Below are positions 27,184 to 35,838 of a DNA stretch of 64,000 nucleotides, in pieces. Each line of letters begins with the position of its first letter. The stretch's first letter is position 1. The stretch lies in assembly GCA_947465395.1 (NCBI GenBank), contig CANIAL010000003.1, positions 62,001-126,000 on the forward strand. Direction: 5' to 3'. This stretch comes from Alphaproteobacteria bacterium. Its GTDB lineage: Bacteria; Pseudomonadota; Alphaproteobacteria; Micropepsales; Micropepsaceae. The notes under the pieces were generated by a model that made no database searches, had not been told where the DNA came from, and saw only the letters and a list, made by a program, of their open reading frames with translations. The position numbers were made by a program, and so were the translations under genes.

Positions 27184-28061
27184 ACAGCACCAACCATAAT
27201 AACGCGCCGGGTTTCCGCGCCATTCGCTGGAACATGGACTGGATCACCCGGCCCTTGTTCGGGCTGGCGCTGGCGGCCATTGCGGTGGGCGTGCTGTTTT
27301 CGGCGCCGCTTTATTTCGCCTGCCTGGTGGTGGCGATTTCCATTCCCGCATCGCTGGAATGGCACCGCATGGTGGCGGGCCGCATCTGGATGGCCGGCAG
27401 CGCGGTGACCGTGCTGGTCGTCGCCGCTTCGGTGGCGGCGCTGATGTTTCGCGGGGATATCTGGCTGCCGTTGCTTTTGACGATGCTGGGTGCGGGCATT
27501 GTCGGCATGATGTCGCTGAAGCGCGCCCATCCCCTTTGGCACAGTTTCGGCGTTCTTTATTTGACGCTGCCCAACCTGGCGCTGGTGGCGTTGCGAACAT
27601 TCGCGCAAGGCGATGCCTCCGCGCTGGGCCTCAGCGAAGGCGCGCTGGTGATCATCGGGCTTTTTTTCATTGTCTGGACCACGGACAGCGGCGCGCTGGT
27701 CTGCGGCAACCTGATTGGCGGGCCGCGCCTGTCGCCGCGCCTGTCGCCGGGCAAGACCTGGGCGGGCACCATTGGCGGCAGCGTGGTGGCGGCGTTGGTG
27801 TTCGGGTTTTATATCCGCAGCATCGGTGGCGCGGCCATGGCCGCCGGGCTGTTTGCCTTCTTCTTCAGCGCGGTCGCCCATGGCGGCGACCTGTTCGAAT
27901 CTTTCGTCAAGCGCCGCTTCGGGGTGAAGAATTCCGGCGCATTGATCCCGGGCCATGGCGGCGTGCTGGACCGCATGGATTCCACCATCACCGCCAGCAT
28001 CGTGCTGGCGCTTTTGATTTTTGTGGCGGGCTTTGACCCGCTTTTTGGAGCGCATCCTTGA
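27180..28061 (+). CDS. cdsA: Phosphatidate cytidylyltransferase (motif Asp replaced by Asn)
   Basis: Makes CDP-diacylglycerol from phosphatidic acid and CTP for phospholipid synthesis. The 293-residue protein has about seven to eight membrane helices and the family's C-terminal signature: LSPGKTWAGTIGG, GDLFESFVKRRFGVK, IPGHGGVLDRMD. In the usual signature, the Lys at position 250 is followed by a conserved, metal-binding Asp; here it is Asn251. The two aspartates of DRMD are kept. The GTG start overlaps uppS, and the stop overlaps the TTG of dxr. Confidence 0.92.
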   Translation: MNSTNHNNAPGFRAIRWNMDWITRPLFGLALAAIAVGVLFSAPLYFACLVVAISIPASLEWHRMVAGRIWMAGSAVTVLVVAASVAALMFRGDIWLPLLLTMLGAGIVGMMSLKRAHPLWHSFGVLYLTLPNLALVALRTFAQGDASALGLSEGALVIIGLFFIVWTTDSGALVCGNLIGGPRLSPRLSPGKTWAGTIGGSVVAALVFGFYIRSIGGAAMAAGLFAFFFSAVAHGGDLFESFVKRRFGVKNSGALIPGHGGVLDRMDSTITASIVLALLIFVAGFDPLFGAHP

Positions 28062-29317
28062 AGGCTCTCAAACCCATTGCCGCCACCGGCTTTTTCGGCG
28101 ATGCCCCCAGCCTTGAAGGCGTGATGGCGCGCGGCGTCACCATCCTGGGCTCCACCGGCTCCATCGGCGTCAACACGCTGGATGTGGTGGCCCATGCCCG
28201 CAAAATCTATGGCGCGGGCGCCATGCCGCTCCTGGCCCTGACGGCGCAGGACAATGTGAAGCTGCTGATCGAACAGGCCCAGGCCTTCAGGCCCGAGCGC
28301 GCCGTGATCGGCAGCGAAGCGCTGTTCAACGAACTGAAGACCGGCCTTGCCGGCACCGGCATCGAATGCACCGCCGGGCGCGAAGCCGTGATCGAAGCCG
28401 CCCGCATGCCCGCCGATTTCGTGATGGTGGCCATCATGGGCGCGGCCGCCATCGAACCGGCGCTGGCTGCCATCAAGCGCGGCGTCATCGTGGCCCTGGC
28501 CAACAAGGAATGCGTGGTGGCCGCGGGCGCGGTCTTCCGCGATGCGCTGGAAAAATCCGGCGCGTCCGTCTTGCCGGTGGATTCCGAACACAACGCCATC
28601 TTCCAAGTGCTGGGGTCGGGCGACGCCAGCGAAGTTGACCTGGTCACCATCACCGCTTCGGGCGGGCCGTTCCGCGAATGGCCCATCGAGAAAATGCGCG
28701 CCGCCACGGTAGAGCAGGCGGTGGCGCATCCCAACTGGGCCATGGGCCGCAAGATCTCGCTGGACAGCGCCACCTTGATGAACAAGGGGCTTGAACTGAT
28801 CGAGGCGCATTTCCTGTTCGCCCTGCCGCCGGAAAAGCTGGCGGTGCTGGTGCATCCCCAATCCATCGTGCATTGCCTGGTGGGATATGCCGACGGCACC
28901 ACCATCGCCCATCTGTCCGCGCCCGACATGAGGACGCCCATCGCGCACGCGCTGGCCTGGCCGCGCCGCATGGCCTCGCCGTCACGCCGTCTTGACCTTG
29001 CCGCCATGGGCCAGCTTGTTTTCCAGGCCCCGGCGCATGACAGGTTCCCCGCGCTGAACCTGGCCATTGAATCCATGCGCTCGGGCGGGCTGGCGCCCAC
29101 GGTGCTGAACGCGGCAAATGAAATCGCCGTGAAGGCGTTCCTGGACCGGCGCATCGGCTTCCTGGATATCTCGAAAGTCGTGGGCGAGACACTGGACGGC
29201 GATGCCGGGCAGGGCAGCAATGGCGAGCCGGGCGACCTGGAAACCGTCCTGGGCACCGATGCCCGCGCCCGCGTGCTGGCCGAAGAGATTTGTCAACGGG
29301 CCACGTTCAGGAATTAA
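28058..29317 (+). CDS. dxr: 1-Deoxy-D-xylulose 5-phosphate reductoisomerase
   Basis: The second enzyme of the MEP route to isoprenoids, supplying the substrate of uppS nearby. The NADPH motif GVTILGSTGSIGVNTL, the active-site block LPVDSEHNAIFQ and LVHPQSIVHCLVGY are all present. I give the TTG at 28058, which overlaps the cdsA stop and has GGAG at a suitable distance. That start adds 22 residues before the ATG at 28124, where most relatives begin, so the shorter start is a real alternative. Confidence 0.93.
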   Translation: MKALKPIAATGFFGDAPSLEGVMARGVTILGSTGSIGVNTLDVVAHARKIYGAGAMPLLALTAQDNVKLLIEQAQAFRPERAVIGSEALFNELKTGLAGTGIECTAGREAVIEAARMPADFVMVAIMGAAAIEPALAAIKRGVIVALANKECVVAAGAVFRDALEKSGASVLPVDSEHNAIFQVLGSGDASEVDLVTITASGGPFREWPIEKMRAATVEQAVAHPNWAMGRKISLDSATLMNKGLELIEAHFLFALPPEKLAVLVHPQSIVHCLVGYADGTTIAHLSAPDMRTPIAHALAWPRRMASPSRRLDLAAMGQLVFQAPAHDRFPALNLAIESMRSGGLAPTVLNAANEIAVKAFLDRRIGFLDISKVVGETLDGDAGQGSNGEPGDLETVLGTDARARVLAEEICQRATFRN

Positions 29318-29334
29318 AGGGTTTAAGGAGAGAC

Positions 29335-30471
29335 ATGTTCACCGCCTTGCACAATCTGATGGCCTGGACGCCGCTGGGGCTTCCCGCTTTTCTCTTCGTG
29401 ATCACGCTGGTGGTCTTCATCCATGAGCTGGGACATTTCCTGGTGGCGCGCGCCTGCGGCGTGAAGGTGGATGTCTTCTCCGTCGGCTTCGGCAAGGAGA
29501 TTTTCGGCTGGAACGACAAAAGCGGCACGCGCTGGCGCCTGTCCTGGATACCGGTGGGCGGCTATGTGAAGTTCGCGGGCGACGCCAATGCCGCGTCCAT
29601 GCCCGACGCCACCCTGGCCGACCGGGTGCCGACATCCCAGCGCGCCGGCATGCTGCAATTCAAGCCGCTGTGGCAGCGCGCATCGGTCGCCGCCGCCGGG
29701 CCCTTCGCCAATTTCCTGCTGGCCATCGTGCTGCTGACAGGCCTGCTGCTGTACAGCGGGCATGTGGTGATCGCGCCCCTGATCGGCCATGTCGCGCCCG
29801 GCAGCGCCGCGGAAGCCGCCGGCATCAAGGCGGGCGATCTGGTGACGGCGATTGACGGCGCGCCGATCAATGATTTCCAGCAACTGCCACAGATCATCGC
29901 GGTCAGCGGCGGCCACACGCTTTCCATTGACCTGATGCGCGCCGGAAAGCCCGTGAATGTGAAGGCCATGCCGCGCCCCGCCCGCACGCGTGATGCCCTG
30001 GGCGACATGGGCACGGCCATGGTGATCGGGGTGGGGCCGTCCCGCGCCGCGGCGGTGACGCGCGAATATTACAGCGTGCCTGGCGCAGTCGTGGCGGCGG
30101 GCCGCCAGACCTGGGATATCTGCAAGACCACGATCCAGGGCATCAGCCAGATGTTCCGGGGCTATGCCAGCCCGGACCAGTTCCGCGGTCCCCTGGGAAT
30201 CGCCAAAATGACCCGCCAGGTGGCGGTTTTCGGCTTCCTGGCGCTTCTCAACCTGGCGGCTATCCTTTCTGTAAGCATTGGATTGGCCAATCTTTTTCCC
30301 ATTCCGTTGCTCGACGGCGGGCATCTTCTATACTATGCATGTGAAGCGGTTCTGGGCCGTCCCCTTGGGGCGCGTGCCCAGGATGTGGGATTTCGGCTGG
30401 GGCTGGCCTTGGTGCTGGGGCTTGTGCTCCTGACCACCTGGAACGACCTGGTCCGGCTGAATCTTTTCTGA
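29335..30471 (+). CDS. rseP: RseP-type site-2 zinc metalloprotease
   Basis: An inner-membrane protease that cleaves within membranes; it processes anti-sigma factors and remnant signal peptides. The 378 residues show HELGH in the first helix (near residue 34), a PDZ domain (about residues 130-210, with AEAAGIKAGDLVTAIDGAPI in parts), and the second catalytic motif FPIPLLDGGHLLYY in the late helix. The ATG at 29335 follows AAGGAG. Longer in-frame starts would run into dxr. Confidence 0.95.
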   Translation: MFTALHNLMAWTPLGLPAFLFVITLVVFIHELGHFLVARACGVKVDVFSVGFGKEIFGWNDKSGTRWRLSWIPVGGYVKFAGDANAASMPDATLADRVPTSQRAGMLQFKPLWQRASVAAAGPFANFLLAIVLLTGLLLYSGHVVIAPLIGHVAPGSAAEAAGIKAGDLVTAIDGAPINDFQQLPQIIAVSGGHTLSIDLMRAGKPVNVKAMPRPARTRDALGDMGTAMVIGVGPSRAAAVTREYYSVPGAVVAAGRQTWDICKTTIQGISQMFRGYASPDQFRGPLGIAKMTRQVAVFGFLALLNLAAILSVSIGLANLFPIPLLDGGHLLYYACEAVLGRPLGARAQDVGFRLGLALVLGLVLLTTWNDLVRLNLF

Positions 30472-30520
30472 AACTTCGGCGGCCTTTCGCGGCGCCCAAA
30501 ACCGAGTAGCACGACGCCGC

Positions 30521-32935
30521 ATGCGGACCATCGCCTTCACCAACGCGGTCTTGCGCGCGACCTCCGCAAGCCTTTGCCTGGCGCTTTTCATGGGCCCGGC
30601 CGAGGCGCAGTTGCGCCCCGGCGCCGAGGAACGCGCCGCCGCCCTGAACGCGGCGCCGCCCTCTTCTGCTCAAGGGGCGCCCGCGACACCGGCAGCGTCA
30701 ACCGCCACCAGCCGCATCATCCAGCACATCACCGTCACCGGCACCCAGCGCGTGGAGCCGGGCACGGTCCTGACCTATGTGAATATCCGCGAAGGCGATG
30801 CCTATGATCCGGCCGTGGTGGACGCGGCGCTGAAGGCGCTGTTTGGCACCGGCCTTTTCTCGGACGTGAAGATCAATTTCACCGGCGACACGCTGGCGGT
30901 GCGGGTGGTGGAAAATCCCATCGTCAACCAGGTGGTGTTCGAGGGGAACAACAAGGTTTCCGCCAAGGACCTGACCAAGGAAGTGCAGATCAAGCCGCGT
31001 TCGACCTTCACCCGCGCGCGGGTGCAGGCCGATGTGCAGCGCATCATCGAGCTTTACCGCCGCAACGGCAAATTCGCCGCCCGCGTGGACCCGCAAGTCA
31101 TCCAGCGGCCGCAGAACCGCATTGATCTTGTCTTTTCCATCAATGAAGGCGCCACCACCGGCGTGGCGCGCATCAATTTCGTGGGCAACAAGGTTTTCTC
31201 GTCCGACACGCTGAAGGGCCAGGTCGCCACCGAAGAAAGTGCCTGGTACAAGCTTTTCTCCACCAACGACAATTACGATCCCGACCGGCTGGGTTTTGAC
31301 CGCGAACAGCTTCGCCGTTTTTACGTCAACCGCGGCTATGCCGACTTCCGGGTGGTCAGCGCGGTGGCGCAGCTTGCCCCCGGCAAGCGCGATTTCTTCA
31401 TCACCTTCACCGTGGATGAAGGCCCGCGCTACCGCATCGGCAAGATCGAGATCAACTCCAAGATCAAGGAATTGTCGTTCAAGGAATTGCGCCCGCTGGT
31501 GGATGTCGCCACGGGCGATATCTATGACGGCGACCAGGTGCAGAAGGGCATTGACGCGCTGACCAGCGCCGCCGGCGGCAAGGGCTATGCCTTTGCCGAG
31601 GTTCGCCCGCGCCTGGGCCGCAACCGCGACAAGCTGACCGTGGATTTGATCTTCGACATCCAGGAAGGCCCGCGAGTCTATATCGAAAAGATCGACATCC
31701 AGGGCAACACCAAGACCCTGGACAAGGTGATCCGCCGCGAATTCCGCCTGGTGGAGGGCGATGCCTTCAATCGCGTGATGGTGGACCGCTCGCGCACCCG
31801 CATTCGCTCCCTGGGCTTCTTCAAGGATGTGGATGTGAAGAATGCGCCGGGCGGCCAGCCCGATCGCACCGACTTGACCGTGACGGTGACGGAACAATCC
31901 ACCGGCTCGCTGCAGCTGGGTCTGGGCTATTCCTCCACCCAGTCCCTGACGGGCGAGTTCAGCTATACCGAGCTGAACCTGTTTGGGCGCGGCCAATATC
32001 TCAAGGCCAGCGCATCGGCGTCCTATATCAGCAAGCTCTACCAGTTCAGCTTCACCGAACCCTATTTCCTGGACCACCCGCTGGCGGCAGGCTTCGACCT
32101 TTACGACGAGCAGACGGAATACCGCCAGGCCACCTATTCCAGCGACACGCTGGGCGGATCGCTTCGCATGGGCTTTCCCATTTCCGAATTCAGCAGCGTG
32201 GGCCTGCGCTATACCTACCAGATCGCCGACATCACGCCCTTTGACAGCGCGCCGCTGGAAATCCGGCTGGCGGCGGGCAAGACCTATGGCTCCATCTTCG
32301 GCTACACCTATGGCTATAACAATCTGGACGATGTCAGGAAGCCCACGCGCGGCATGACCTTCTCGTTCGGGCAGGACATGGCGGGTTTTGGCGGCAACCT
32401 GAAATACCTGAAGACGGAAGCGTCGTACAATGTCTTCCATCCCATGTTCGACGAGAACATCATCGGCTCTTTTGCCATGACGTCGGGCTATATCACCGGC
32501 TATGACGGCACGCCCGTGCCCATCAACCAGCGTTTCTTCAAGGGCGGCGATTCTTTCCGCGGCTTCTCGCTGGCCGGCATGGGCCCGCGTGACATCACAG
32601 CGCCGCTGAACACGGGCGCGGTGGGCGGCAATGTCTATGCCATCGGCACGCTGTCGGCGCGCCTGCCCAATCTGATCCCGCAATCCTATGGCATCAGCAT
32701 GGGCCTCTTCACCGATTTCGGTACGTTGGGCCGCGTGGACAGCCTGATCCGCTCCTGCACAGCCCAGCAATGCATACGCGACAATCTCGCCTTCCGCGGC
32801 ACGGCCGGCATCAGCTTCAACTGGCGCTCGCCCTTCGGGCCGCTGCAGATTGACCTGGCCTTGCCCTATGCCGCCACCGCTTATGACCGTCCCCAGATCA
32901 TTCACTTCTCCGCAGGAACAGGATTCGGACAATGA
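30521..32935 (+). CDS. bamA: Outer membrane protein assembly factor BamA
   Basis: The central outer-membrane channel that folds and inserts beta-barrel proteins. The 804-residue precursor has a signal peptide, five POTRA repeats from about residue 70 to 425 (the first beginning IQHITVTGTQRVEPGTV), and a 16-strand barrel. The lid-loop motif is seen as FFKGGDSFRGF. The barrel ends HFSAGTGFGQ, so two residues follow the aromatic that is normally the last one. Its stop overlaps the start of the chaperone gene. Confidence 0.96.
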   Translation: MRTIAFTNAVLRATSASLCLALFMGPAEAQLRPGAEERAAALNAAPPSSAQGAPATPAASTATSRIIQHITVTGTQRVEPGTVLTYVNIREGDAYDPAVVDAALKALFGTGLFSDVKINFTGDTLAVRVVENPIVNQVVFEGNNKVSAKDLTKEVQIKPRSTFTRARVQADVQRIIELYRRNGKFAARVDPQVIQRPQNRIDLVFSINEGATTGVARINFVGNKVFSSDTLKGQVATEESAWYKLFSTNDNYDPDRLGFDREQLRRFYVNRGYADFRVVSAVAQLAPGKRDFFITFTVDEGPRYRIGKIEINSKIKELSFKELRPLVDVATGDIYDGDQVQKGIDALTSAAGGKGYAFAEVRPRLGRNRDKLTVDLIFDIQEGPRVYIEKIDIQGNTKTLDKVIRREFRLVEGDAFNRVMVDRSRTRIRSLGFFKDVDVKNAPGGQPDRTDLTVTVTEQSTGSLQLGLGYSSTQSLTGEFSYTELNLFGRGQYLKASASASYISKLYQFSFTEPYFLDHPLAAGFDLYDEQTEYRQATYSSDTLGGSLRMGFPISEFSSVGLRYTYQIADITPFDSAPLEIRLAAGKTYGSIFGYTYGYNNLDDVRKPTRGMTFSFGQDMAGFGGNLKYLKTEASYNVFHPMFDENIIGSFAMTSGYITGYDGTPVPINQRFFKGGDSFRGFSLAGMGPRDITAPLNTGAVGGNVYAIGTLSARLPNLIPQSYGISMGLFTDFGTLGRVDSLIRSCTAQQCIRDNLAFRGTAGISFNWRSPFGPLQIDLALPYAATAYDRPQIIHFSAGTGFGQ

Positions 32936-33531
32936 AAAAACTTTCCCCGATCACCGCCATGCTTTTCGCCGCCGCCATCGCCCCGGCCTTCGCCGCAGGC
33001 CCGCCGCCCGCGCCGCAAGGCCTGCCCGCGCCCAAGATCCTGGTCATTGACCGGGCCGCCATCCTGCAGCTCTCCAAGGTGGGCCAGGATGTGGGCAAGC
33101 AGATCCAGGTTTATGGCGACCAGGCCAAGTCACAGCTTGCCGGGCAGCAGCGCGCCTTGCAGGCGGAAGGCCAGGCCATCCAGCAGCAGATCGCCATCCT
33201 GGCGCCGGACGCCAAGCAGAAAAAGATCGCCGCCTTTGAAGCCAAGCAGTCCGCGCTCCAGGTCAGCGCCCAGCGCAAGGAACAGGATATCCAGGCCGGC
33301 TTCATGGCCGCCCGCCAGGCCATCGAAAAGCAGCTTGGCCCGATCCTGCAGGGGCTGATGCAGCAGCGCGGCGCCAACATGATCCTGGACAAGAATGCGG
33401 TCGTGTTCGCCACCACCGGCATTTTCGACATCACCCAGCCGGCCATTGACCAGCTCAACCAGAAGCTTCCCGGCTTCAAGGTGCAGCTTGGCGGCGGCGC
33501 GCCCGCCCAGGCGACGCCCGCCAAGAAGTAA
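32932..33531 (+). CDS. skp: Periplasmic chaperone Skp/OmpH family
   Basis: A 199-residue exported protein with a signal peptide (MKKLSPITAMLFAAAIAPAFA). A long, Gln- and Ala-rich coiled-coil section at about residues 60-145 forms the tentacles that hold unfolded outer-membrane proteins. The C-terminus is a Pro/Ala/Lys tail. It overlaps bamA by 4 bases, the usual arrangement. In most proteobacteria lpxD comes next; here 195 bases without a convincing gene separate it from fabZ. Confidence 0.92.
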   Translation: MKKLSPITAMLFAAAIAPAFAAGPPPAPQGLPAPKILVIDRAAILQLSKVGQDVGKQIQVYGDQAKSQLAGQQRALQAEGQAIQQQIAILAPDAKQKKIAAFEAKQSALQVSAQRKEQDIQAGFMAARQAIEKQLGPILQGLMQQRGANMILDKNAVVFATTGIFDITQPAIDQLNQKLPGFKVQLGGGAPAQATPAKK

Positions 33532-33726
33532 CCGGCAGCCGCCGGATGGCCGATCTTGGCGACCCGGAAGACGTGGGCGCCCATCGGTTAAGCGTTTCAT
33601 CGTCTTGGGGCAGGTACTGGAAACCGGCCGGGATTATGGCGGCGTGCCCGCAAAGCCTGTAAGAGGATGGGCGCGTGAACGTTGCGCGCCGAGCCGGCTG
33701 GCGAAGCGGCGGTAGGCAGGACGAAA

Positions 33727-34200
33727 ATGGCTGAGAACGACATCGAACTGGACGTCGAGCAGATCAAGAAGCTCTTGCCCCATCGGCCGCCCATGCTGCT
33801 GGTGGAGCGGTTGTCGCACATCACGCCCATGGAAGGCGCCACCGGCTGGAAGGCCGTCTCCATCAACGAGCCGCATTTCCAGGGGCACTTCCCCGATTAC
33901 GCCGTGATGCCGGGCGTGCTGATCGTGGAAGCCATGGCCCAGACGGCGGGCGCGCTGGTGGTGCATTCGCTGGGCTTCGCGCGCGAAAAACGCATCGTCT
34001 ATTTCATGACCATCGAAAAAGCGCGCTTCAGGAAGCCCGTCTTGCCGGGAAGCCTGCTGCGCATGCCGGTCAAGGCGCTGCGGCGGCGCGGCCCGGTCTG
34101 GCGCTTTGAAGGCCAGGCCTTTGTCGGCGAACAGCTTTGCGCCGAGGCGGAGTTCAGCGCCATGATCCATGACGGCGCCGACGAAGCCGGAAGCGAATAG
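33727..34200 (+). CDS. fabZ: 3-hydroxyacyl-[ACP] dehydratase FabZ
   Basis: A hotdog-fold enzyme of fatty acid elongation that dehydrates beta-hydroxyacyl-ACP and so competes with LpxA for hydroxyacyl chains. The 157 residues include LLPHRPPMLLVERL, the catalytic His54 in PHFQGHFPDYAVMPG and Glu68 in VLIVEAMAQ. The ATG at 33727 is chosen; the frame is open further upstream but has no family sequence there. The stop is one base before lpxA. Confidence 0.95.
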   Translation: MAENDIELDVEQIKKLLPHRPPMLLVERLSHITPMEGATGWKAVSINEPHFQGHFPDYAVMPGVLIVEAMAQTAGALVVHSLGFAREKRIVYFMTIEKARFRKPVLPGSLLRMPVKALRRRGPVWRFEGQAFVGEQLCAEAEFSAMIHDGADEAGSE

Positions 34201-34201
34201 A

Positions 34202-35005
34202 ATGGCGTTCCATCCGACCGCGCTGGTGGAAGACGGCGCTGAACTTGGCGCGGGTGTCGAGATCGGCCCCTTCTGCCATGTCGGCGCGGATGTGGTCTTG
34301 GGCGATGGCGTCAGGCTGCAAAGCCATGTCGTCATTCGCGGGCAAACCAATGTGGGCGCGGGGACACAGGTTTATTCCGGCGCCGTGCTGGGCGGCGACG
34401 GCCAGATTCGCGGCAACGACTTCAAGGGCCGCCTCGAGATCGGCGCGGATTGCGTGCTGCGCGAGCTGGTGACCATGAATTGCGGCAGCAACAAGGGCGG
34501 CGGCGTCACGCGTGTCGGCGCACGCGGCTATTTCATGGCGGGCAGCCATGTCGGCCATGACTGCCATGTCGGCGACGATGTCACCTTCGCCAATTCCGTG
34601 GCGCTGGGCGGACATGTGGAAATCGGCGATGGCGTCACCTTTGGCGGATTGTCGGCGGTGCAGCAATTCTGCCGCGTGGGCAAGGGCGCGATGGTGGGTG
34701 GGCTGACCGGCGTCAACCGCGACGTCATTCCCTATGGCATCGCCCATGGCGACCATGTGGTGCTGGCGGGGCTGAACCTGATCGGGCTGAAGCGGCGCGG
34801 GCTGCCGCGTGACACCATCCATGCCATTCGCGGCGCCTATCGCGCCATTTTCCATGGGTCCGATGGCGGCATCGCGGACCGCGCCCGCGCCGCGCGCGCC
34901 CGCTGGGACGGCGTGGCGGAAGTGGCGGAGATCACGGATTTTGTCCTGGCCCCCGCCAAGCAGAAACTCTGCCTGGACCGGCGCGGCGGCGCGGACACCG
35001 AATGA
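34202..35005 (+). CDS. lpxA: Acyl-[ACP]--UDP-N-acetylglucosamine O-acyltransferase (divergent LpxA)
   Basis: Catalyses the first step of lipid A synthesis, adding a 3-hydroxyacyl chain to UDP-GlcNAc. The 267 residues form a left-handed beta-helix of hexapeptide repeats followed by a helical C-terminus. His116 and His119 in GSHVGHDC correspond to the two conserved histidines, and GGLSAVQQFCRVG and LNLIGLKRRGL fit LpxA. The loop that in most LpxA reads about QDLKYKGE is changed here to GQIRGNDFKGR, so substrate details may differ. The ATG follows the fabZ stop and the end overlaps lpxI. Confidence 0.9.
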   Translation: MAFHPTALVEDGAELGAGVEIGPFCHVGADVVLGDGVRLQSHVVIRGQTNVGAGTQVYSGAVLGGDGQIRGNDFKGRLEIGADCVLRELVTMNCGSNKGGGVTRVGARGYFMAGSHVGHDCHVGDDVTFANSVALGGHVEIGDGVTFGGLSAVQQFCRVGKGAMVGGLTGVNRDVIPYGIAHGDHVVLAGLNLIGLKRRGLPRDTIHAIRGAYRAIFHGSDGGIADRARAARARWDGVAEVAEITDFVLAPAKQKLCLDRRGGADTE

Positions 35006-35838
35006 GTACCGTATTGGGCATCATCGCGGGCGGCGGCGATCTGCCCCGTGCGGTGGCGCAAAGCGCACAGGACGGCGGACGTGCGGTTTTCGTGGTGGGG
35101 CTGAAAGGCTCGGTCACGGAAGACTGGCTTGCCGCTTTCCCGCATGCCTTTGTTTTCCTGGGCGAGCCGGGCAAGGCCATCACGGCGCTGAAAGGCGCGG
35201 GCGCAAGCGACGTCATTCTGTGCGGCCGGGTGGACCGGCCCGGTTTTTCCGAACTGAAACTGGATACCAAGGGCATGATGGTGCTGCCCAAAGTGGTGGC
35301 CGCGGCCCGCAAGGGTGACGACGCGCTGCTGCGGGCGCTGGTGGGCATATTCGAGGATGACGGCTTTCGCGCCGTTTCGGTGGCGGTGGCCGCGCCGGGC
35401 CTGGTGGCGACTGAAGGATCGTTGGGAAAATTATCGCCCACGGACGACAACCGCACCGACATCGCGCGCGGCTTTGCCATCGTGAAGGCATTGGGCGCTC
35501 TGGATGTGGGCCAGGCCGCTGCGGTTTGCGACGGGCTGGCGCTGGCGGTGGAAGCCGCCGAAGGCACCGACGCCATGATCGCGCGGGTCGCGGGTTTGCG
35601 CGAAGCCCTGCGCGGCACGCCCAAGGCGCGGCGGGGCGTATTGGTGAAGGCGCTCAAACCCACACAGGATGCCGTCACCGACATGCCGGTGATCGGCGTT
35701 TCCACCGTCAAGGGCGCGGCCGATGCCGGGCTGGCGGGCATTGCCGTGGAAGCGGGCCGTTCGCTGATCCTGGATAAGAAGGCGGTGGCGGCAGAAGCCG
35801 ACCGGCTGGGGCTGTTTGTCATCGGCATGACGCCGTGA
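35002..35838 (+). CDS. lpxI: UDP-2,3-diacylglucosamine pyrophosphatase, LpxI type
   Basis: Hydrolyses UDP-2,3-diacylglucosamine to lipid X; LpxI replaces LpxH in alphaproteobacteria. The 278 residues start VLGIIAGGGDLPRAVAQSA and contain GRVDRPGF, GIFEDDGF, the GVLVKALKPTQD motif near residue 213 and a VIGVSTVKGA segment before the C-terminal EAGRSLILDK, all typical of the family. It overlaps lpxA and lpxB by 4 bases each. Confidence 0.95.
   Translation: MSTVLGIIAGGGDLPRAVAQSAQDGGRAVFVVGLKGSVTEDWLAAFPHAFVFLGEPGKAITALKGAGASDVILCGRVDRPGFSELKLDTKGMMVLPKVVAAARKGDDALLRALVGIFEDDGFRAVSVAVAAPGLVATEGSLGKLSPTDDNRTDIARGFAIVKALGALDVGQAAAVCDGLALAVEAAEGTDAMIARVAGLREALRGTPKARRGVLVKALKPTQDAVTDMPVIGVSTVKGAADAGLAGIAVEAGRSLILDKKAVAAEADRLGLFVIGMTP

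Noticed and set aside
33546-33662. 38-codon forward frame in the skp-fabZ gap, as a remnant of lpxD or a small gene
   Set aside because: No ribosome site, no hydrophobic or repeat pattern, and no hexapeptide-repeat sequence that would mark an LpxD remnant.
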